Part shown: piece by piece, positions 57,752 through 64,000 of the stretch
Layout of the letters: each line of letters begins with the position of its first letter
Position numbering within the stretch: the stretch's first letter is position 1
NCBI GenBank assembly: GCA_030684555.1
Contig: JAUXVN010000088.1
Span: forward strand, 34,476 to 98,475
Source of the DNA: Ignavibacteria bacterium
GTDB lineage: Bacteria; Bacteroidota; Ignavibacteria; Ignavibacteriales; Ignavibacteriaceae
Reading direction: 5' to 3'
Length of the DNA: 64,000 nt
The notes under the pieces: model-generated
What the model saw: the letters and a program-made list of their open reading frames with translations, nothing else
Databases searched by the model: none
What the model was told of the DNA's origin: nothing
Translations under genes and position numbers: made by a program

Positions 57752-59968
57752 TTAGTAAACTGATTCAGTAGCTTTTGTTTTTCTTAAAAATGTTAAACCG
57801 AAAGCAAGCAATATTAAAAATAGAATTACACTAAAAGCAGCAGCGTAACCATACCTATACATATTAAAGGCAGCCTTATAAACATATGAGACTAATATAT
57901 GAGTACTGTCAGATGGTTCTCCGGCGTTACTTACTAACCATACGACATTCAAATTATTGAATGTCCAAATTACACCTAATGTAATTGCCGGTATCATTAC
58001 AGGTTTAATCAACGGAATAGTTATGTTTTTTAATTTATGATACCATTTAGCACCATCAATATCAGCCGCTTCGTATAACTCTGCGGGAATACTTTGTAGT
58101 GCCCCTAATGCAATAATCATCATAAATGGAAATCCTAACCAAACATTAGTTATAATGACTGCTACAAATGCTTCAAATGGTGACTTTAGCCATTCTACAG
58201 GTGACATCGATAAAAACTTAACAAGTATTAAATTGATAGAACCATATTCATAATTGAACATACCGCGCCAGGTTAATGCTACTATATATTGCGGAACCGC
58301 CCAAGGTAATATTAAGAGAGTTCTGAATAATGGTGTCCCCGGTAAATTTTTATTCAATAGAAGTGCAAGAAAAACACCAATGGTGACATGGAAGAAAATA
58401 TTTGCGGAAGTCCATAAAATTGTTTTTAAAAATATCTCATAAAACTGTGGTTCCTGAAAAACTTTTACATATTGATAAAAACCGACAATTGTCCAATCAT
58501 TAATGTGCGACAAATTCATATTAGAAAAAGAAAGTACGATATTATAAAAGAAAGGATAAAAGATAACAGCAACCATAACCAACACAGCCGGCATTGCGAG
58601 TAAATAAGCAAATCCATCTTTCTTAATATTTACAAAAAATGCGACTATACTCTTTCTCATCAGGAAGAGGGTAATTGCTGCAGCAAGTAGAAACATAATC
58701 TGAATGATTAATCCCGAAACCGGGTCTTGAAAATCTTCTCTAAGTTCCTCTATCTTTTTTATCGCACTTTTCTGCATTTGTGCTGCGGCTTTTTCGGGAG
58801 TGATTGAACCGCCAAGAACTGCCTGGTATGAAGGACGCATTGCATCCCATATCGCTCTCATTTCAGTTACTATTGGAAGCGGAGTACCTAATTCAATTTG
58901 CAGACGTGAATTTGTCAATATCGGATCATCTTGAATGAATGGATCATCATAAAGTTCTTTTCTCGTTGGAAATGTTTTTGCAGCTTTTGATGCTTCCAAC
59001 TGATTTTCGGGTTTCATCAAATATTCTATTAGTAATTTTGCTTTTTCCGTTTTGGAACTATCAAGATTAATATTGATTGAAAATCCTTTTGGTGAAATCA
59101 TCGGTGAACAATGTAATCCTGTTTCGGTAATAATTGGAAGTGGAGCTATCCCATAATTTATTCCGGCATTACCATAACTTGCCCATGACCAATCACCATT
59201 AATTATCATTCCCGCTCTCCCCTCTTTGAAGAGAACATCGGCGACATTATAATCCGCTTCATTTGGAATTATTTTATGTTTATCTCGAAGACTTTGAATA
59301 AACTTCAAACCTTTAACCATCGCTTCACTGTTCAAGGTTGGTACGGCTAAGGAATCAAAAATCCATCCACCGTATCCGGTTAAAAATGGAATAAAAAAGT
59401 AAGGTTCAGTGTAATTCCAGACTAATCCATATTGATCAATTCTTCCATCACCATTTTTATCAATTGAAAGTTTTTTACCGATTTCTATCAACTCAATATC
59501 AGTTTTAGGTGGAATAGGAACTAAATCTTTGTTATAAACAAGTGTTAAATGATTTCCCAATTTATCAGCAATTTGCCATAAATGACCGTTTCGGTATATC
59601 AAACCTTTTTCATTAAAATTAGAAAGAAATTCTTCATCAAATATTTCTTCAAGAGGTTTAATAATTTTCATTTCTTCAAAAGGACCAATTTGATCGGAAG
59701 GACCGTAAACCAAATCAGGACCTTGTCCGCCAATTGCGGCAACTATAAATCCCGATCTCATTTCCTCAGTCTCTTTAAATAGCTGATGGACTTTAATGCC
59801 GGGATTTAATTTCATGAATCGAACTAATTGAGATTGGAGAACTTTTGTCTCCTCGGGACGCATGGTGTGCCAAATTACGAGTTCATTTTCATCTTTCTGA
59901 GGTGAACATGATGAAAAACTTATTACAAAAATAAGAGTTGATAAAAATAGTATAAAAAGTTTTTTCAT
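57752..59968 (-). CDS. fused sugar-binding lipoprotein and MalF-type permease
   Basis: From the ATG at 59968 this is a 738-residue protein; earlier in-frame codons add an unlikely tail. It begins with a lipoprotein signal (modified C21, ISFSSC). A solute-binding domain follows (about 30-410: ELVIWHTMRPEETKVLQSQL, GQGPDLVYG, GRAGMIINGDWSW, MISPKGFSI). The last about 325 residues are a permease with the coupling motif ELYEAADIDGAKWYHKLKNITIPL. A helix (about 415-435) brings the chain back from periplasm to cytoplasm before the permease starts. Such fusions tether the receptor to its channel. It is 18 bases upstream of malG. Confidence 0.9.
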   Translation of the reverse strand: MKKLFILFLSTLIFVISFSSCSPQKDENELVIWHTMRPEETKVLQSQLVRFMKLNPGIKVHQLFKETEEMRSGFIVAAIGGQGPDLVYGPSDQIGPFEEMKIIKPLEEIFDEEFLSNFNEKGLIYRNGHLWQIADKLGNHLTLVYNKDLVPIPPKTDIELIEIGKKLSIDKNGDGRIDQYGLVWNYTEPYFFIPFLTGYGGWIFDSLAVPTLNSEAMVKGLKFIQSLRDKHKIIPNEADYNVADVLFKEGRAGMIINGDWSWASYGNAGINYGIAPLPIITETGLHCSPMISPKGFSININLDSSKTEKAKLLIEYLMKPENQLEASKAAKTFPTRKELYDDPFIQDDPILTNSRLQIELGTPLPIVTEMRAIWDAMRPSYQAVLGGSITPEKAAAQMQKSAIKKIEELREDFQDPVSGLIIQIMFLLAAAITLFLMRKSIVAFFVNIKKDGFAYLLAMPAVLVMVAVIFYPFFYNIVLSFSNMNLSHINDWTIVGFYQYVKVFQEPQFYEIFLKTILWTSANIFFHVTIGVFLALLLNKNLPGTPLFRTLLILPWAVPQYIVALTWRGMFNYEYGSINLILVKFLSMSPVEWLKSPFEAFVAVIITNVWLGFPFMMIIALGALQSIPAELYEAADIDGAKWYHKLKNITIPLIKPVMIPAITLGVIWTFNNLNVVWLVSNAGEPSDSTHILVSYVYKAAFNMYRYGYAAAFSVILFLILLAFGLTFLRKTKATESVY

Positions 59969-60252
59969 TCCGTTTGAAGATCCTTTAATTACTGATGATA
60001 TTATGAGAACCAATAATTTTAATATATCTGCGGTAAACTTGTTTACCATAATCGATTGAGAAGCAACGTAAAAATAGAGAATTGCCTTCAATATGCAAAG
60101 TGATTGAATTAAATACTCTCACACATAATCATTTTTATTGATTTATGATTCTTTGAGCTTATATTTCACTTATTAGAATATGATTTAAGTTAAATATCAT
60201 TAAATATTGTTGATATTATTGGATAGTATGAATTACTTTTATATTTTAAAAC

Positions 60253-60720
60253 ATGAATAAAATGCAAAGTAATCCGTCAGAAAAGAACATAACCGTTAAT
60301 CGTAAAGCAAGGCATGAATATGAGATTATTCAAACTATTGAAGCCGGAATTGTTTTACTCGGTACAGAAGTGAAATCTCTCAGACAAGGTAAGATTAATC
60401 TTGTTGATAGTTTTGCGCAAATTAAAAATGGTGAAGTTTGGCTTGTCAGTGCTCATATCAGTGAGTATACTCAAGGTAACATCAACAACCACGAACCAAC
60501 GAGAACACGTAAACTATTACTGAATAAAGTTGAAATCAGAAAACTGACTTCTAAAGTAAATGAAAAAGGTTTAACCTTAGTTCCCTTGAGAGTTTATTTT
60601 TCTTCCGGAAAAGTAAAGGTTGAATTAGGTCTGGCTAAAGGGAAAAAAGTCTACGATAAACGGGAAGATATTAAGAAACGTGATTTTCAACGCGATCAAC
60701 AACGTAAAGACCATAATTAA
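60253..60720 (+). CDS. smpB: SsrA-binding protein
   Basis: This 155-residue protein has [42 protein letters not shown], a perfect SmpB core with the tmRNA-binding OB fold. The basic C-terminal tail ([24 protein letters not shown]) is the part that enters the ribosomal A site. It delivers tmRNA to stalled ribosomes. It starts a plus-strand run with tyrS 17 bases later. The divergent gap of 284 bases to the sugar transporter gene holds no gene that I can see. Confidence 0.97.
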   Translation: MNKMQSNPSEKNITVNRKARHEYEIIQTIEAGIVLLGTEVKSLRQGKINLVDSFAQIKNGEVWLVSAHISEYTQGNINNHEPTRTRKLLLNKVEIRKLTSKVNEKGLTLVPLRVYFSSGKVKVELGLAKGKKVYDKREDIKKRDFQRDQQRKDHN

Positions 60721-60737
60721 AAGGTGAATAACTTAAA

Positions 60738-61961
60738 ATGAACAAAACTACTTTTCCTCCGTTAAATGAACAAATGGATTTAATTCGTCGTGGTGCGGCA
60801 GAAATAATCCCCGAAGATGAATTGGTTCGTAAAATTGAAAAATCACTGGCATCAGGTAAACAATTAATAATTAAATTAGGCTGTGATCCAAGCAGGCCAG
60901 ATCTTCATCTCGGTCATTCAGTTGTGCTACGAAAACTTGCTCAATTTCAAGAACTTGGTCATCAAGCAATTTTAATTATAGGTGATTTTACCGGAATGAT
61001 CGGTGATCCTTCCGGGCGTAATGCAACAAGACCCGCATTAACACTTGATGAAACAAGATTAAACGGGCAGTCTTACTTCGAGCAGGCATCTAAAATCCTA
61101 AATCCCAATACAATGAAAGTAGTTTACAATTCTGAATGGCTTGGCAAAATGAGTTTTGAAGATGTTATCAAACTTGCTTCAAAATATACAGTCGCCCGTA
61201 TGTTGGAAAGAGATGATTTTACAAAAAGATATAAAAACGGCGAACCTATAAGTCTTCATGAAATTCTATATCCGTTGGCTCAAGCAATGGATTCCGTTGC
61301 AATTAAAAGTGATGTAGAATTAGGTGGAACGGATCAAAAGTTTAATCTTTTAGTCGGAAGAGATATTCAACGTGAATTTGAAGTTGAACCGCAAGTAATT
61401 TTAACAATGCCATTACTTGTTGGAACAGATGGTGTTGAAAAGATGAGTAAATCATATGGTAATTATATCGGGATTTCAGATACACCACAAGACATCTTCG
61501 GAAGAACTTTATCTATTCCGGATAATTTAATTTATACCTATTATGAACTTGCTTCTGATATCCCAAATACCGAATTGATGAAGATAAAAACATTATTAGA
61601 AAATCCGGAAACAAATCCCAGGAATGTTAAAAGAGATTTAGCAAAACGTTTTGTACAAATGTATTATAATGAAACCGAAGCTGTTAATGCTGAAAATAAA
61701 TTTGACAAAATTTTTATAAAAAAAGAAATACCAGATGAGATTCCTGAAATAAAATTAGAGGGAATTGAGAACCTTGACATAATTGATTTACTAATCAAAA
61801 CCGACCTCGCTCCTTCTCGTGGTGAAGCAAGGCGTTTAGTTACTCAAGGTGGAGTTTCTATCAACGGAAATAAAATAAGTGATATTGGTTCAGTAATCAA
61901 AATGGATAAAGAATTAATAATAAAAGTCGGTAAAAGAAAGTTTTTGAAAATAGTTCATTAA
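60738..61961 (+). CDS. tyrS: tyrosyl-tRNA synthetase
   Basis: This 407-residue class I enzyme has the HIGH element in PDLHLGHSVVLRKLAQFQELGH, KLGCDPSRPD, the tyrosine-binding ELGGTDQKFNLLVGRDIQ and KMSKS in GVEKMSKSYGN. It closes with a C-terminal S4 domain (RGEARRLVTQGGVSINGNKI). The HLGHS spelling and the S4 domain place it in the TyrZ-like branch of bacterial TyrRS. It charges tRNA-Tyr. It is co-directional with smpB. Confidence 0.97.
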   Translation: MNKTTFPPLNEQMDLIRRGAAEIIPEDELVRKIEKSLASGKQLIIKLGCDPSRPDLHLGHSVVLRKLAQFQELGHQAILIIGDFTGMIGDPSGRNATRPALTLDETRLNGQSYFEQASKILNPNTMKVVYNSEWLGKMSFEDVIKLASKYTVARMLERDDFTKRYKNGEPISLHEILYPLAQAMDSVAIKSDVELGGTDQKFNLLVGRDIQREFEVEPQVILTMPLLVGTDGVEKMSKSYGNYIGISDTPQDIFGRTLSIPDNLIYTYYELASDIPNTELMKIKTLLENPETNPRNVKRDLAKRFVQMYYNETEAVNAENKFDKIFIKKEIPDEIPEIKLEGIENLDIIDLLIKTDLAPSRGEARRLVTQGGVSINGNKISDIGSVIKMDKELIIKVGKRKFLKIVH

Positions 61962-62065
61962 CTGAACTTTTTATTTCCTTGGATTAGATTAAACTGCCAT
62001 CATCCGGCTGTTTGCTGTCCCCTATTATAAATAATTAATTCAATAAATAACAAAAGGAGAATTTG

Positions 62066-62371
62066 ATGCCTTTTAAACCTTCGGATAAAGAAGAAGAATA
62101 TTTTCTTCGGAAAGAACTTGAAACGAAAAAAAAGTTCGAGACAGAAAAAATAGCCCGTTTGAATGAAGAAGAGAAATTGAAGTTAAAAGAACTTCATTAT
62201 ATGTGTTGCCCAAAGTGCGGGAATAAACTACTTGAAATTAACTATAGCGATATAATGATTGATAAATGTTCTAATTGTGACGGTATATGGCTTGATGCCG
62301 GTGAACTTGAACAAGTTTCTCAGGTCGGTTTTGGCAAATTGGAAAAATTGTTAAAAGTATTTGGCAAGTAA
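62066..62371 (+). CDS. small zinc-ribbon protein (zf-TFIIB family)
   Basis: This 101-residue protein has a charged helical N-terminus (about 1-45) and a C-terminal zinc ribbon CCPKCGNKLLEI...IDKCSNCDGIWLDAGELE, the zf-TFIIB signature (CPxC, then CxxCxGxWLDxGEL). The ATG at 62066 is preceded by AAAGGAG at good distance; the TTG just before it is not needed. Family function is unknown. It follows tyrS by 104 bases. Confidence 0.88.
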   Translation: MPFKPSDKEEEYFLRKELETKKKFETEKIARLNEEEKLKLKELHYMCCPKCGNKLLEINYSDIMIDKCSNCDGIWLDAGELEQVSQVGFGKLEKLLKVFGK

Positions 62372-62430
62372 ATTTTAATTAAATTTCTATTCAAATAAAT
62401 TCTACTTCTTTAAGTTGATGTTGGTCTGCA

Positions 62431-62457
62431 GTGGGACAAGATATAATCTTGTCCTAC
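62431..62457. repeat. 12-bp stem-loop between convergent genes
   Basis: A near-perfect inverted repeat (62431-62442 with 62446-62457, one G-T pair) with a 3-base loop lies in the 166-base gap between the zinc-ribbon gene and the orphan gene at 62538. No T tract follows on either strand, so it is a stem-loop of uncertain role, perhaps an attenuated terminator or a short palindromic repeat unit. Confidence 0.6.
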
Positions 62458-62537
62458 AAGCTTATTAAATCTAATTTTTTTCGATTCTTCTGTTTTACTT
62501 CAACTACTTTTCAAAAAACTGATATGAGCACTCTAAT

Positions 62538-62864
62538 TTATCTTGCTTTTATACCAAGAATAGAGACCAAATAACAGGCGAAATCTCCTATTGTTTTTCT
62601 GTCGTTTCCTAATTCCCCTCTCCAACTGTTATTCTCACCCAATTTTAACATATTTCTGCTGAGGATATTACAGCAATCAATAAATACATTATGCGATGAA
62701 GTTCTCTGTTGGTCAAGAGTATTCTTTTTTTCTAAATCTGCAAATAACCACTCCACACGAATATTAGTATAACTGACTGCCGATTCATAAAGATCATGTT
62801 TTAATTTCTGAAGAGAAGAAGTTTCAATAACATTAAATATTTTGAGAGATAAATTATAATCCAT
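62538..62864 (-). CDS. uncharacterised protein beside the CRISPR array
   Basis: The ATG at 62864, preceded by AAAAGG, gives 108 residues; an upstream GTG is less likely. The protein is helical. Its C-terminal half, about residues 50-106, has DQQRTSSHNVFIDCCNILSRNM, NNSWRGELGNDRKTIGDFACYLVSILGIKAR. This looks like a conserved motif block of a small hypothetical family in Bacteroidota, distantly resembling DUF3232 proteins (R-x-x-H-N-x-x-I). I do not recognise a function. It lies between tyrS-side genes and the array and is not a known Cas protein. Confidence 0.62.
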   Translation of the reverse strand: MDYNLSLKIFNVIETSSLQKLKHDLYESAVSYTNIRVEWLFADLEKKNTLDQQRTSSHNVFIDCCNILSRNMLKLGENNSWRGELGNDRKTIGDFACYLVSILGIKAR

Positions 62865-62980
62865 TAGCACCTTTTTGTTTTAAAATAGAGATAAAATAAA
62901 CTTAATAAGCTCTGTTAAGCTCATTGTTAAAATTCAAAAATAAACCATTTTGATAAATATAATCAAAAGCACTTATTATT

Positions 62981-63063
62981 TCCCTTATGGGTTCTGCGAA
63001 CTTGTAAGCAGTCACGAACCCTTTCGGGATCAATACTATTCAAAGTTAAACAGGTTGCTTAAT
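62981..63063. repeat. first copy of an 83-bp duplicated block at the array's end
   Basis: This block ends in a degenerate CRISPR repeat (63027-63063) and is repeated 106 bases later at 63087-63169 with 76 of 83 positions identical by my alignment. Both copies hold a hairpin-forming segment (GGGTTCTGC...GCAG and GAACCCTTTCGGG) directly before the repeat-like part. Confidence 0.85.
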
Positions 63064-64000
63064 AACAGAAATAAATGCTACATGTTTTCCTTATGGGTTC
63101 TGCGAACTTGTGAGCAGACCCGAACCCTTTCGGGATCAATACCATTCAAAGTTAAACAGGTTGTTCAATGCTACATGAACTACATTGCCAGATCTGATAA
63201 TAATCGTTTCAATACCATTCAAAGTTAAACAGGTTGTTCAATTTTTTATAGATTCCAAACAGAAAAATTTGTACAGAAGTTTCAATACCATTCAAAGTTA
63301 AACAGGTAGTTCAATACTTCTGTAAATTTTATTGGAAGGCCCGTTGCCGAAGTTTCAATACCATTCAAAGTTAAACAGGTAGTTCAATTATCTATATCAA
63401 TTTTTAATTTTTGCGTATTTAGTTACAATACCATTCAAAGTTAAACAGGTTGTTCAATAATTAACCCCCAGGAGGTTTCAAATGAAAAAGTTAGTTTCAA
63501 TACCATTCAAAGTTAAACAGGTTGTTCAATTTCAGGGTCCTCCGGGAAGGGATGGAATTGGGATTGTTTCAATACCATTCAAAGTTAAACAGGTTGTTCA
63601 ATTCTACAGCGTCGCCCGTCGCGAGCAGCAAGAAAAGTTTCAATACCATTCAAAGTTAAACAGGTTGTTCAATACAACCAAAATGGAGAAACCATGTTCC
63701 TTACTAAGGTTTCAATACCATTCAAAGTTAAACAGGTTGTTCAATGCCTAAGCCAAAGAAGCCGAAGAAAGACGTCCAGAGTTTCAATACCATTCAAAGT
63801 TAAACAGGTTGTTCAATGCCTAAGCCAAAGAAGCCGAAGAAAGACGTCCAGAGTTTCAATACCATTCAAAGTTAAACAGGTTGTTCAATATTTGCGGCTA
63901 TGGAAGCCCAGCCCAATGGCGAAGTTTCAATACCATTCAAAGTTAAACAGGTTGTTCAATTATTAGCCTTCTTGGGGCTGGTGGTCTGGTTGAGGTTTCA
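63027..64000 (-). CRISPR. CRISPR array, minus-strand transcribed, continuing past right edge
   Basis: A 37-bp repeat (plus-strand start GTTTCAATACC, end GGTTGTTCAAT) recurs at 63027 and 63133 (both degenerate, first four bases GGAT), then 63206, 63279, 63352, 63422, 63494, 63566, 63637, 63709, 63781, 63853, 63924 and, cut by the edge, 63995. Spacers are 33-36 bp. The minus-strand repeat ends in ATTGAAAC, the usual 8-base 5' handle of type I/III crRNAs. The repeats degrade toward low coordinates (variants at 63279, 63352, 63422). Both facts put the leader beyond 64000. The two spacers at 63746-63780 and 63818-63852 are identical. No cas gene is in the window, so the type is undecided. Confidence 0.97.
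63087..63169. repeat. second copy of the 83-bp duplicated block
   Basis: Like the copy at 62981-63063, it ends in a repeat (63133-63169). A hairpin 63095-63121 (GGGT and CTGC pairing with GCAG and ACCC, one bulged T) and a second one 63119-63134 (CCCGAA with TTCGGG, 4-base loop) overlap by three bases and so compete. The second hairpin reaches into the repeat. Confidence 0.85.

Noticed and set aside
59969..60252. Possible small gene or RNA in the 284-base divergent gap before smpB
   Set aside because: It is very AT-rich, without a start with ribosome site, tRNA fold or clear hairpin; I see only likely promoter space.
62950..63966. Open frames through the CRISPR array coding repeated SIPFKVKQVVQ-type peptides
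   Set aside because: They are translations of the 37-bp repeats and spacers, with no ribosome site of their own and no support as proteins.

Overview
The window is an AT-rich bacterial chromosome segment, almost all of it coded on the minus strand. It probably comes from the Ignavibacteria/Chlorobi side of the Bacteroidota. The evidence is a secreted protein with a C-terminal type IX secretion sorting domain carrying the NFPNPFNP motif (28493-30679), FadL-type and Wzi-like outer-membrane proteins with lipoproteins, a Gram-negative HPr kinase/HPr/EI set, Smg (DUF494) next to topA, and a type 2 isopentenyl diphosphate isomerase. This placement comes from gene content only.

Layout. 1-2038: 3-hydroxybutyryl-CoA dehydrogenase (runs off the left edge) and thiolase. 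2051-9959: housekeeping run with DNA polymerase III delta', a small acidic protein, an M23 peptidase, HprK, HPF, a Xer recombinase, topA, smg and ybeY. 10056-16401: envelope genes (gamma-carbonic-anhydrase-like protein, DUF3108, S41 protease, Wzi-like barrel, glycosyltransferase, DUF2279). 16418-22973: lysS, dacB, a pseudouridine synthase, scpB/scpA, trpS and an HNH protein. 23037-28394: a small membrane protein, acpS, ggt, an MCE-domain protein, a CNNM/CorC protein and ssb. 28493-33974: four exported proteins (T9SS cargo, SPOR lipoprotein, SGNH lipoprotein, FadL). 34006-41053: BCCP/biotin carboxylase, mutS2, cvpA, yqeY and an exbB-exbD-exbD operon. 41203-51765: SDR, EEP phosphatase, dinB, response regulator, sugar-phosphate isomerase, PTS EI and HPr, prenyl synthase, fni and a pabB-pabC fusion. 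51916-59968: a sugar-transport island with two GPH-type MFS carriers, a STAS-kinase fusion, a MalG-type permease and a rare fusion of solute-binding protein and MalF-type permease. 60253-62371: smpB, tyrS and a small zinc-ribbon protein on the plus strand. 62538-64000: an orphan gene and a CRISPR array that continues past the right edge.

The genes group into a regulatory PTS with no sugar EII in view (HprK, HPr, EI), isoprenoid precursor synthesis (fni plus prenyl synthase), chromosome maintenance (scpAB, topA, xer, mutS2, dinB, ssb) and carbohydrate uptake (51916-59968).

The most unusual items are the CRISPR array, the STAS-kinase fusion and the solute-binding/permease fusion. The CRISPR repeat end marks minus-strand transcription. 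The array's distal end is a duplicated degenerate block, and several spacers read like the 5' ends of phage genes in the sense orientation, so their crRNAs would be antisense to mRNA. No cas gene lies in the window. I found no tRNA, rRNA, insertion sequence or gene-free stretch longer than 300 bases.
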